Shown here: one piece after another, positions 24,201-37,645 of the stretch
Position numbering within the stretch: position 1 is the first letter of the stretch
Layout: each line of letters opens with the position of its first letter
Assembly: GCF_037325665.1 (NCBI RefSeq)
Contig: NC_090255.1
Location: 21,950,827-22,014,826 of the forward strand
Direction: 5' to 3'
DNA length: 64,000 nt
From: Littorina saxatilis
Taxonomy: Eukaryota; Mollusca; Gastropoda; Littorinimorpha; Littorinidae
The notes under the pieces: model-generated
Told to the model about the DNA's origin: nothing
Database searches by the model: none
Seen by the model: the letters and a program-made list of their open reading frames with translations, nothing else
Translations under genes and position numbers: made by a program

Positions 24201-27200
24201 CTTGAAAAGATTTGCCCTGTCACTGTAAGTGTAATATTTTACAAGTAGACTACACAGCTTCAGGACAACAGAAAAGCTTGAGAAGATTTGTCCTGTAAGT
24301 GTAATATTTTACAAGTAGACTACACAGCTTTGGGACAACAGAAAAGCTTGAACAGATTTGTCCTTTGCATGTAGCATTTTGTCAAGTTGCTTGAGTTGTT
24401 TTGCTGCAAAATGAGCTTGAAGTTGAAGGTTTTTTGTAGGTCGGGTGACTTTGTTACCCATACCCCTTGAGGACATTCAGGTGATCTTGACTAACAGTAG
24501 ATCGGCACCAGACAGTAGAACTGCTCATTGTGATGGTGAGAGTGTCATTGAAATTATGCTGATGAAGTCGAATTTAACGCCTTCTTGTTCTACCCGAGAT
24601 GGGTAGTCCCACAACTGGGAACCCCATAATGGGTGATGCTATTAGCGACTCGCACACATAATGAACAATGCTGTGGCTAAATCATTCGGGAATTCACTAC
24701 TTTTCTGTTATCTGAATGTGTATTGATTATCATTTTAGAACGTGTACATAAAGCAGTCTGCTTGTTAACGTTCTTAATGTTGTTATTGTTTGTTGTTGTA
24801 TCAAAGAAAATGAATAAAACACACTTAAAACAATTCACTACAGTGGTCCCTGAAAATGTTCGTACATTGCAGATTGGCCAGTCATAAGAGGTATATGTTG
24901 TGAAAATAATGGACAAAGTGATGACAGAAGATGGCTTCCCATCAGAAGGACCTCATATCTCAGCAACGATTTCATCAAAAAAGATTAACCCCTTCACTGC
25001 CCACCCCGTACTAGGTACGTGGTCATTTTCGGTTTGTCGTACGCCCATAACCTTACCTTGTACGTGGGATTTGCATTAGCAACATTTCAGGACATTTCTG
25101 AAAATTAAATGGGAGGTAACCACTGTCCAAGTACTTGTAGGGGTTCTAAACACAGTTCTTTCCCATAGACCGTTCGGATAAGTTAGTACCACGTGGTGAA
25201 AACTGTGTTAGAAATGTAGAACCGATCTATAGCATTCACAATGGCGGCCGAAAGTCGGACCTCAACTCGTAGACCTGTTTTCAAGCAATACAGTGTTCTG
25301 GAAGCTCTACAAGAAGTGATTTATGGATTACCACACAGAAGAATACTTTTATGGGCTGTAATGTGAGTACCTGATGTTTGACACCAGTTTTAGCAGTGTT
25401 TTGTGTGGTTTTACATGCTGCAATGTGTGTGTGTGTAAGTCCGGAAACTGTAATTTTTGACAAAAATGGTCATTATATCAATTTTTACTATAACAATCAC
25501 AAAGTCCAATGATCATGTCATCCTATAATAGCCAAGGGTATAAGCAAAACACATGCCAAAGATCTAAGAGATATCTCAATAAATGATCGAGCAGTGAACA
25601 GATTAGTGAACCTACCGAAGAAAGCGAAATTTTGCCCTGGCACACAGCAATACCAAAATGCTGTTATACTGTGGCAGTGAAGGGGTTAACTGGAGCAAAT
25701 GTAAGGGAAAAGAGATCCTTTTGATGCAAAAAAGTTTCGTAAACTGTTCCTTCGGTTGAGAGAGAAAAAAATTCATTGTTGGGAAGTGTTTGCTAAGCAA
25801 GGGACCGTAAAAACAAGCAGCGTTTGTTACGTGTGAGATTCCGTTGGGGTCACCAGATTTGGGGTTGCGCACTGTGGGGTCACCCATTGTGGGTGAAGGT
25901 GGTGAATTGGGCGTCTTTGGCAGAAATCACTTGTAACCCGTTTCTAGTTCACGTTTTCTTTTCTTCATGATTGGCTTACCCATTATATCAACGGGTTTGA
26001 TATGATGCTTGAAATTGCTTGTCATTTTTCTTTTTTTTGTTTTTTGCTGTCATTTGTGTTTGGTTTGTTGATTATTTTGCTTCCTATTATTGATTCCAAA
26101 TGATGCAAAATGATATTGCACATTTCTGTGAGATTATTTTGATGTTGGTTGGTATGGTTTTCTTTGCTCTGCCTTCAATGTTATATTTTCGTAATGATTA
26201 AGGCTTTGAGATAATTCAGTATTTAGCGTTCCTATGGTTTCCAAAACTACTGTCTGATTAGTGTCATTCAAAATATTTTATCCTACTTTCAGTGCATATG
26301 AGGTTCAGTTGTACACGCAGAGCTGCCATGGCAACTGCTACGTTTTAAGACACATTTCTACGCTGCTACGCCAAGCTTTCAATGAGCGCTTCTGGGGTGA
26401 TAATGCGAGACAACTCATGTGATCTTGCCGCAAGGTGGCGCCAGTTACCATCCGAAAGAAAGAAGGGGCATAACCTCACCAGAACCGACCATTGTCTGTT
26501 TACCGTATAAAATGCACGACTTGCACACAAACTGTTACCAAACCGATATGCTATTTGGGACCAATGCAAGTTTTTTTCCTTTCTCGTGTGATCTTGCCGC
26601 GAGGTGGCGCCAGTTACCAGCCGAAAGAAAGAGGGGGCATAACCTCACCAGAAGCGCCCATTGCTATGCTCAAACAAATAATTGCAAACATGCGACAGTT
26701 TGCTCTTTCTTGCGAGTCCTGGTACTCAATTCTGGTTCACACTCCTTGTAGCGGTCACAACTTGAGTCATGAAACATTGTCCACACTGAAAAGTGGAACT
26801 GCATTGGCCATTATTTTATTTTTTTCTAAATTAACTTTTTTTAAATGTATATATATATTCTGAATTTAGTTTGGACAATGCTGCACCAAAACACCATTTT
26901 CTACGCTACATTTTTTTTTTTTAAATGTCAATTTGCTGCACTTAATTGTGGTTTCACTGTGGTTGGCAGGCCTGTACATGCATTCTTATTTCTATTTTGA
27001 TACTTGTTCATGTGAAACATTGTGTTGAATCTTGCTGGTGGATTTTAACAGGATGTACTAATTTAATTATTCTGTTGAGCAAAACAGCCACATGGTCCTA
27101 ACCAGCTGCTCATGCATGTGACTGTAGACAAATACCGTGAAAATATTTTGTTCATAGAAAATTTATAAAAACTTGAAAACAACTATTTTCCGAGCTTATG

Positions 27201-27433
27201 AAAATTGGGATGTGGGGGGAGGGGTGGAGCTGAAAGTGAAAGTTAGACTCGAACCTAATTTAGTCTGTCTTGGTTATTTTGCTGTAGTGCAACTGTGGGC
27301 GGGGATATAGCTCAGTTGGTAGCGCGCTGGATTTGTATTCAGTTGGCCGCTGTCAGCGTGAGTTCGATCCCAGGTTCGGCGGAAATTTATTTCAGAGTCA
27401 ACTTTGTGTGCAGACTCTCTTTGGTGTCCGAAC

Positions 27434-27467
<34 letters not shown>

Positions 27468-28757
27468 TGTACACTACATTGGGTGTGCACGTTAAAGATC
27501 CCACGATTGACAAAAGGGTCTTTCCTGGCAAAATTGCTTTGGCACAGTTAATAATTGTCTACCTATACCCGTGTGACTTGGAATAATAGGCCGTGAAAGG
27601 TAAATATGCGCCGAAATGGCTGCAATTACTGGCCGTATAAAATTTCATCTCACACGGCATCACTGCTGAGCGCCTAGAACTGTACCCACGGAATATGCGC
27701 GATATAAGCCTCATTGATTGATTGATTGAATAGTTGTGTTTGTGTTTGTTGCAGTTGTTCAGCCCAGCCCCCAGACAGTGAAAGGTGACACTGGCTTTAT
27801 TTTATTTGTTTAATTATTTATTTTTGGGATCAGGTTGCCAGCTTTGTTTCCCCTTTTTTTGTCACCTTATGAATTTTTGGTGGAAAGATTAAAAAGTGAG
27901 AAATACAGTATGATAAAGCATATCAGGCAGATACCGTCATCCATCCTGAGTTGATTCCTGTGCCAAGTAGTGATGATAATGAATTGACCATTATTGGTAT
28001 TTTTCTATGATAGAGGAGATGAGGTTTACAAACAAAAGAAGTAAATTTATGGTATGATTTTGGGGGGGGGATTTTTTTAAATGGTTTTTTTTTTTTTTTT
28101 TTTTTTTTTTCAACCTGTTATAAGGTTAATGAGGCTGTTGATCTAAAAATGTAAGAATTTGATTGTTAAAAGAAAAAGACCTATGAAAAAGAAGGGAAAA
28201 AAAGGGTTTGGTTAACACAATTTGTGTTTCTTTATTTAGAGAAATTAATTGCTGCAGTTATTGTTTAGTCCTACTCATTGTATTATTTTTTCCCCATTTG
28301 TGTTTCAAATCAAAGCTTCTTCGTTTGATGGTGTTTGTTTGAAGATTATCTGAATTGTCTTCAAAAGCAAATAAAAAGGGAACTAATAATTTCACATCTA
28401 CAATACAGTGGAACCCCCCTTTTAAGAACTCAACAAATCTGACAAAATCAGGTCTTAAGAAGGAGTGAGTCTCAAAATTGGGGTAAATGTACAGAGGTAA
28501 ATGAATAGAAAGTCTAAGAAAACCGGGTCTTAAAAGGGAGGAAGTCTTAATCTGGGGGGTCTTAAAATGGGGGTTCCGCTGTATGTTTTTTGGGTTTTGT
28601 TTTTTTAAGAAATGAGGACCTACTAACTGGGCCATTGTTTTCCTTGTTTTAATCTCCCTCTGATTTTTATTTGCAGAGGGTCCAGTGGTTTCAGAAGACG
28701 CCCTTCCAAGGAATGCTAAGACATGGGCGGAGAAGGTGAGAGGGGAACTAGGAGTGT

Positions 28758-28793
<36 letters not shown>

Positions 28794-31700
28794 AGTTGTT
28801 TGCTTGTTTTGCTTCTGTTGTAACATTATTTTGTGTGTGAATCTTCTGGATCAAACTTGGTGATAAAAGGTAGAAATGGTTTATGAAGAGTTGTCTTTCT
28901 TGAGCAGTATTCAATTTGCTAAGGGAGGTAATCGGTCACTTGCATTGAGTGAAACACATTCTGCACAGCTGCCAGTCTATGATTTTAACAGTGTATTTGT
29001 TATTGGGACAATTGTTTGCACAAAATGTGGAACAAAAGAGAGAGAAAAAGTATAGTTAAAACTGCTCCTTTCAGACTTAAGAAGATCATACAGAAAGGGA
29101 GTTGTCTTTCTTGGTAAAAACTTCGCACATTATCTTAGGCAAAGAGGTAGTTTGAACAGAATTGTGCAATTGCCCAATGTTAGAGTTTAATAATGTCAGA
29201 AGGTGGGGTGTGTGAAGTAATAAAACCTGTAAATGCTTGTTGAAAGTAAAATACTTGTGAGATCAATTACTACGTTTTGATATAAAGTGTTGAACCTAGA
29301 AAAGACCATTTTTCAAAAATATAAGAAATTTTCAATGGCCCTTGTTCTGTACATATGATATCGATATACGAAATATACGACTCACCTTCGTTTATATCAT
29401 TTTGTTTGTACTTGCGATACATTTTCGCAGGGAAATTTCAATGTAAAGTAATGTTAGGGTTAATAGAGTTTTTCTGTTTTGTTGGGATATGATCCTTGAG
29501 TCGCCTGTTGGTGAGATATGTGCGGGTTATAAATATTCGTATTATTATTTATCATTATTATGATCACCATATAAGTTTACCATGAACCAACCTGTAAGCC
29601 CCCCACCCCTTATGCACCAATGTTGCTCTCTAAAGTAGGGGATGGGCGTTTACTGTACCCTATGTAGGATCAGTTCCTCTTGAAAAATAAGGGTATTTGA
29701 TCACTTGAAATAAACATGTTAGTAGGCTGTGTGTGCCAGTGGAACCCGGAAACTTACCGCAACAATCCCTTTGTGCCATGGTTTTAGAACAAATGCACCT
29801 ATCTCTAATGAAAATGATGATTCAAGATCTGCTTTGTTTCAACGGCGTTAGCTGCGTGTGTCTGTATGTTAACCCCTTCACTGCCCAGCACGTACTCGGT
29901 ACGTGGTCATGTTTGGTTTGTCATACGCCCATGCACGTACTAGGTACGTGGCATTTACATCAGCACTTTTCAGGACATTTGTGAAAACTAAATGGGAGGT
30001 AACCACTGTCCAGTTTTTTCCCATTGACAATTCAGATAAGTTAGTACCACGTGGTGAAAACTTTTTTAGAAGTTTTTTCCGATCTATAAGATTCAAAATG
30101 GCGGCCGAAAGTCGGACATCAACTCGTAGACCTGTTTTCAAATGATACAGTGTTCTGGAAGCTCTACAAGAAGTGATTTATGGATTACCACACAGAAGAA
30201 TACTGTTATGGGCTGTAATGTGAGTACCTGATGTTTGACACCAGTTTTAGCTGTGTTTTCTGCGGTTTTACATGCAGTGTGTGTGTGTGAAAGTTTGGAA
30301 ACTGTAATTTTTGACAAAAATGGTCATATCGATTTTTACTATAACAATCACAAACAAAGTCCAATGATCATGTTATCAGATAATAGCCAAGGGTGTAAGC
30401 AAACCACATGCCAAAGATCTAAGAGATATCTCAATAAATGATTGAGCAGTGAACAGATTAGTGAACCTACCGAAGAAAGCGAAATTTGCCCTGGCGCACA
30501 GCAATACCAAAATGCTGTTATACTGTGGCAGTGAAGGGGTTAATCACAGCGTATTCAAACGAGAGTTTGTTCACTCGCTTTCAATCCACAAGCGTCAAGC
30601 TTTGCAATATCTGGCGAGTCTCACATATCTTCGTCCTGTTTTTGGCATAGCTATCCAGAGACTGCAGTGGTAAAGTATTAACATACTTGGTCGCTTTTGA
30701 CACAACAATCCGTCTGTGCAAAGATACTAACTTCACAAGAAATAGACTTGATTGCGTATGCAATATGCTGTGTTTTGCAAGCAACATAAACACGCCAACC
30801 AAAATCACCTTTGATTATTTTTCCAAAAACTTCACCAATAGTCAACACGATATACGGACAGTTATTTGTGATATCTGTGGAAAAATCATATTATTGTTTG
30901 TTTTTAATGTATTTCAGCTACTGAAAATCTACCCTCAGGGCCTTTGGTCCACGCGTTTCACAGTGCTGTACAACGAAGAATTCAGACAGGAGCCGCCAAG
31001 CAACTTGATGGATATTGTGCAGACCTGGACAGATATTATAAGGATAGAAATGTAAGTACAGTGGTATACCCCTTTTGAGACTATCTAAACTGAGAAAAAT
31101 TAGATCTTAAAGAGAGGGGGTCTTCTGCGTTCGTGGGCTGAAACTCCCACGAAATTTACGTGTATGACCGTTTTTACCCCACCATAAAGGCAGCCATACG
31201 CCGCTTTCGGAGGAAGCATGCTGGGTATTTTCGTGTTTCTATAACCCACCGAACTCGGACATGGATTACAGGATCTTTTCCGTGCTCACTTGGTCTTGTG
31301 CTTGCATGTACACGCGAAGGGGGATAAGCCACTAGCAGGTCTGCACATAAGTTGACCTAAGAGATCAGAAAAATCTCCACACTTAACCCACCAGGCTTTG
31401 AACCCTCGACCTTCCGATTAAGAGGCCGACGTAAAGAGAGGGGGACTTAAAATGGAGATGAATTTACACAGGTTATGAACAGCAAGTCGTGACAAAGCAG
31501 AGTCTAAAAAAAAAGGGGGGGGGGGGGGGTGTACATTGTGGATTCCACTGTACTGACAGTACTTGTTAATGTTATCAAGGAAAGAATTGGCTGAGTTGCA
31601 CGAACCGAAAGTGGATGCCACCCAAACGGGAGAGAACAAATGGCAGGGTCTGATTGGTTGAAATCACAACAAACTCACAATCCAACGCTGCGGGTGGCTC

Positions 31701-34700
31701 CCGTTTAGGTGGCAACTTGGTCGTGTACCTCAGCCCTGGTTAGTAACAGGGAGGATCGTAATTCAGTGACACTTCCCTTTTACGACTGCAAAGAACCTGA
31801 GAAAACCAGGTTGTAGGAAAGAGAGAGTTTTATTATGGAGGTGGATGGACAGCGTTATTTAACGAAGATGCCTCTGCCTTCCAACACGTGCTGTGTAAAT
31901 AGTGGAGCTTGATTTTTCTGATTTCCCATGTCAAGGAAAGCGCAGACCTGCTAGTGCTTGATAGCTAAAGTATTAGCTTCTTCAGAGGTGATGCTAGGCT
32001 CACGTAGACATTTCACTACAGGTCGCTTTGGATGTTAGATCTCAAAGTTCAGACTATTGTGCATTCATTTTAATAACAGGGAGATCATGTTAAATATAGT
32101 CAGCCTATTAGCAATGAGTGGTCAAAGTTGTATTTTGGGACTCAAAGATTAGATTTGTCATGCTGGATGGTCAAATCGTCCCCCCGCGGGTTAGGGGGAA
32201 GAATTTACCCGATGCTCCTCAGCATGTCGTAAGAGGCGACTAACGGATTCTGTTTCTCCTTTTACCCTTGTTAAGTGTTTCTTGTATAGAATATAGTCAA
32301 TTTTTGTAAAGATTTTAGTCAAGCAGTATGTAAGAAATGTTAAGTCCTTTGTACTGGAAACTTGCATTCTCCCAGTAAGGTCATATATTGTACTACGTTG
32401 CAAGCCCCTGGAGCAATTTTTTGAGTCACTTGAGAAAAAGTGACTATGTAATCGGTCAGTGTTAGTCTGTCCGGCCGGCCGTCCGGCCGGCCGTCCGGCC
32501 GGCCGTCCGTAGACACCACCTTAACGTTGGACTTTTCTCGGAAACTATCAAAGCGATCGGGCTCATATTTTGTTTAGTCGTGACCTCCAATGACCTCTAC
32601 ACTTTAACGATGGTTTCGTTGACCTTTGACCTTTTTCAAGGTCACAGGTCAGCGTCAAAGGAAAAATTAGACATTTTATATCTTTGACAAAGTTCATCGG
32701 ATGTGATTGAAACTTTGTAGGATTATTCTTTACATCAAAGTATTTACATCTGTAGCCTTTTACGAACGTTATCAGAAAAACAAGGGAGATAACTAGCCTT
32801 TTCTGTTCGGCAACACACAACTTAACGTTGGGCTTTTCTCGGAAACTATAAAAGTGACCGGGCTCAAATTTTATGTGAACGTGACTCATTGTGTTGTGAA
32901 TAGCAATTTCTTCCTGTCCATCTGATGCCTCATATAATATTCAGAACTGCGAAAGTGACTCGATCGAGCGTTTGCTCTTCTTGTTTATTAGTGCTTTTGT
33001 GAACAAGAAACAATTAACAAGTGGCTCTATCCCATCTCCCCCCTTTGCCCGTCGTGATATAATCTTGAACGGTTGAAAACGACGTTAAACACCAAATAAA
33101 GAAAGAAAGAGGGTCAAATCGTCCACCCGATCACCAGGGGCGAGTAATAAATCCGCCTGGCTAGTAGTAATCGCCTGGGAACTCGCCTGGCTGGTGTGTG
33201 AAAATTCTTGACAAATACAACACTTACTATTGAGTTTCAAAGCCATATAAACACTGCAGATGCATGAACTGTGGTATGTACCGAGCCGGCGAAATTTCTG
33301 GCAGGCTAGTAACTTTCTTGAACTTACTCGCCCGGCTGGCGAGTTACAAATTTTGAGATTTGGCCATTCCTGTCATGTATTATCTCAACAACAGGAAGGC
33401 CATGTTAAATAGAGTCAGCCTATCAGCAATGCATGGTCAAAGTTGTGGTGGGAGATCATGTGTTTTACATTGTTTGTTCTTCTTCTTCTTCTGCGTTCGA
33501 TGTTGATGGCCGTGCTAAATCCTCAGACCAGTGGCTGCCAGGAAATCCGCAGTCTTGCGCAGTTCGTCGGCAGGACCTACATTGTTTGTTGATTGCATCT
33601 CCTTTGAATCACTTACAGGAACAGAATCGCCAACAGGCAAGTCCTGTACCCTGCCGCTGAAGGCAGCCAAACAGCAGCTGTATCACCTGTGTCATCGCGC
33701 GTCACAGAGCAAAGGACAAGCAACACAATGTCTTCTGCTGAGGTCACGTCAAGGTCACAAACAGCAAGCTTGCAGCACAAGTGGGAGGTAGGTGATGCCC
33801 TAAACAGCCATGCTAACTTTCCTTAACCCTTTGAATACCGGGAGGCCCAGGGCAGTACTGTTATGAGGATTCTATGACAAGGGGAATAACTCCGCAACAC
33901 ATACACACACATCACATGAAAAAAATCAATGTGTACTTACTTTTTTTAATTAGATGGTTGGAAAAATCCCTCTAACATTCTTCTTTCAGAAAAATACAAC
34001 TTTATAAGGGTTTACATCACCATCAGTTCATTAAAAAAAATGAAGAAGAGAAACTTCAACAATTGTACACCGAGCGTACCATCATATATCGGTTGCAAAG
34101 GCACACAACATCCAGAACAGTTCCTATGAATGGCAGTTTCTATTTGTAACTTCATCAAACTTGATGGGCAAATATGTCAGAGTATTATAATATGATCAGT
34201 TTCCTATAACTTTGTCATTTTGTAGACATACGTTGCAGATGAAAACATAGTCAAGTTTGCCGGAAAAAAAGTTAAAGCTGAACAACAGAGAACCCACACA
34301 AAATTAGTTAAACACAGTTCTTGATCAGAATGGAGTCCTTGAATTCACTGGTTAATACTCTTGGACAAGTTCTGGTGAAACTGTGCAAAGCACTGTCCCT
34401 TGCACAAATGCACAGAACACACCGGACAACCCCACACGGTCTGCACGCCGTAACCTAGCCCAGTGCGCACCTTTGCCTTCTCACACACCAAACAGTTCTT
34501 ATAAAAATGAACAACTTCATCTCATTTGGTGTGGTCACATGCCAGTCCTTGTCTGTCTTGTTCTCTTGTTTCTGTTCCGCGTATCTGTTGGTCTCTGCTG
34601 CAATGGTATTCCAAAACACATCGGGCACAAGCAGACAGAAGTATTCAAATGGCTCTGCGCCAACAGGTAGGTCATGTGAAACGCCCACTTTGTACGACTG

Positions 34701-37574
34701 CTCTTTGTCGTATCCAGCGAAAGTCAGTGGCTTCACAGTTTGAGTAGGACTAGCCCAGTTCGTGTGCACTTCGTTTTTCTCCTTCTTGGAACTCTTCTTG
34801 CCTTTCTTTCGTTGGCTGGGCCCAGCAGCAACGGGTAGCTCGGTATCACTGTCACCCTCTTCAAAATCGCTGACATTTCCACCGCTGTCCTCAATTTCTT
34901 CGTTGAAATTCGCCAAAATGCGATCATTGTTCACCACCAAGTCTAAATCAACATCCGATTCGTCTCCACCGTCCACCTCATGCAATGCAAAGCCTTCAAA
35001 GTCGCTTTCTTCGTCTTCACTGTCGCCCATTATCGCACGCCAGAATTCGAAAGCGTCTTCCTCCGCCATTTTGTTGCGAAGGTTTCCGAGAAAAAAATCG
35101 ATAAACTTAGAAAATTCACAGAAGACGAACGCAGCTACCTAAATTCAATGTGTAAACTCTGGCCGGAAGGTCGAAACCGGCACTCTCACGAGATCTCGCG
35201 CACTGCATTGGATTGTGGGATAGACCAAACCGAAAGTAGGTCAACGCGACCTAGTGTTCTGCGGGCCATATCGGGCGTTACGGAATCGGCACAGCACTTT
35301 TTTCGCGGGCGGTCCCGGGCCTTCCGGAGTGCAGAGGGTTAAGGCGGTCCTAATTGAGCCCGAAGTCGACTTTGCAAAGTCTTTTTATCGAAAACTCAGC
35401 GCTTAAGCTTCGTGCGGCCAGCTTCATGAAGTATATACTCTGCGTAGTCGACTTCGCCCAGTTCAGGACAGGCTTGAGACTTTGTTTTGTTCTGTGACCC
35501 GGACCTGTGTAGTTGTTTTCAAAGAGTTTTTGATTGTACGTGTCCTGTTTCTGTGAAAATGCTCACAGTCACGTGCTTAAAGACCCACTCTACCTGGTGA
35601 AAACAGTTCACGTCACCGTCTCAAGTCTATAGGATTATCCCACTACTTGGTCACATACCAAAAATGAACAGCCTGGGTACTCTGTGCACAGTGGTATATT
35701 TTTCAAAAAATAATTTTGTGAAAGGCACTGGGGCCTTTTTCAAAAATTGATTCATCAGAAAAATTCCAACTCACCAAAGCAAGCTGTCAGGATCTCTGAG
35801 ATGAGCAAATTTGTAAAAAAATGACTGTTGGCTGTTTCAGAATTTCATCGTTCCCATAGCCCAGCTGTTTGAAGTCGGGTAAGTTGCAGAGGGTGTTGTA
35901 CCTTTTCATCATTATGGCCATTTCTTTTGTTATGTGTTGATGATTGTGTTGTTTGCTTGTTACATGCATTTAATATTTGTAATGTGAACTAGCAATGTGA
36001 GGGTGCGGGTATGACCGGCACGGTTGGCCTAGTGGTAAGGCGTCCGCCTCGTGATCGGGAGGTCGTGGGTTCGAACCCCGGCCGGGTCATACCTAAGACT
36101 TTAAAATTGGCAATCTAGTGGCTGCTCCGCCTGGCGTCTGGCATTATGGGTTTAGTGCTAGGACTGGTTGGTCCGGTGTCAGAATAATGTGACTGGGTGA
36201 GACATGAAGCCTGTGCTGCGACTTCTGTCTTGTGTGTGGCGCACGTTATATGTCAAAGCAGCACCGCCCTGATATGGCCCTTCGTGGTCGGCTGGGCGTT
36301 AAGCAAACAAACAAACAAAAAGGGTGCGGGTATGGATATGTGTGGTGTGGGTTATGTGTGTATTGATGTGTACTTTTATGTGTCTATACTGAGAGTGTGA
36401 TTTGTATGTGTTATTTCGTACACGAGCCAAAAGAAAAATTTCTGTTTCTTGCATTCAGATGATAAAGTTTTATTGAATTGAATTGCATTGCATTGTTTTC
36501 TTCTTCTTCTTCGGCGTTCCAGGCATTGCATTGTATTGTATTGTATTGTAATTTGTATTGAATTGAATTGAATTGAATTGATTGAATTGCAGAGAGATGA
36601 CGGAGGTGTACGCTTCTCACTCGTTCGACTTGAGTCACTTGTACCTGCAGAGGGCAGACTCCTGCGCTGAGGACATCACAGAGAAGCTGAACCAGATCCA
36701 TCAGGTACACAGTCAATCCACAATTCTCTTCAACTATTTTATTTGAAGTAACGAATAAAGTCCAGGGGAATTCCACTACATTGTGAATTTAGCTATAATA
36801 AATTGTGATGACGTGCTTTTAGACCAAAACAAAAAAATGGGACTGACCTTTTTTTTTATGCCAGCCAAAAAAAGTGTTTAAAAAATAAAGAAATTTCACT
36901 CATTAACTGTCAGGTTTTCAAGAACGTTTACACTCTTGGATTTGTACAGCATGCGTCAAACTTCACCCCTCACCCATCCCCCCCTACCATCCCCATCTGT
37001 TGTTCTCAGACTAAGAAGACGAAAGATCAGTTGGATCTAGATGAAAGGCACAAACGGGGCGGGGGGGATGTAGCTCAGTCGGTAGCGCGCTGGATTTGTA
37101 TCCAGTTGGCCGCTGTCAGCGTGAGTTCGTCCTCACGTTCGGCGAGAGATTTATTTCTCAGAGTCAACTTTGTGTGCAGACTCTCCTCGGTGTCCGAACA
37201 CCCCCGTATGTACACGTAAGCACAAGACCAAGTGCGCACGTAAAAGATCCTGTAATCCATGTCAGAGTTCGGTGGGTTATAGAAACACGGAAATACCCAG
37301 CATGCTTCCTCCGAAAACGGCGTATGGCTCAAATGGCGGGGTAAAAAACGGTCATACACGTAAAATTCCACTCGTGCAAAAAAAAACACGAGTGTACGTG
37401 GGAGTTTCAGCCCACAAACGCAGAAGAAGAAGAAGAAAGGTCCAAATATCCTGACTTGACCCAAAATGTTAGGTCATAAAAATGTCTACATGTCACAACT
37501 GTCAAACTGTCGACCAGCAAAGAGTCCATTTCTTATCTCTACAGGGAAGAATAGATAAAAAATGGTCTGTCTGT

Positions 37575-37645
<71 letters not shown>

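Noticed and set aside
24440-24480. Shorter version of exon 6 ending at GTGATC
   Set aside because: It would leave phase 0, which does not fit exon 7. The longer end before GTGAGA keeps the frame and has a better donor.
34383-35342. Plus-strand open frames over the piggyBac remnant
   Set aside because: They are antisense shadows; the minus strand shows the family motifs.
36012-36090. tRNA-like genes (also at 27297, 37067, 50990, 51690, 52557, 62117)
   Set aside because: A- and B-box words are present, but each is followed directly by a repeated body and an A-rich or simple tail, with target duplications in several cases. These are SINE heads and not functional tRNA genes.
37010-37060. Candidate exon after TGTTGTTCTCAG encoding [15 protein letters not shown]
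   Set aside because: No donor follows before a SINE, and exon 12 joins exon 13 directly in phase 0 to give a normal Tudor opening.
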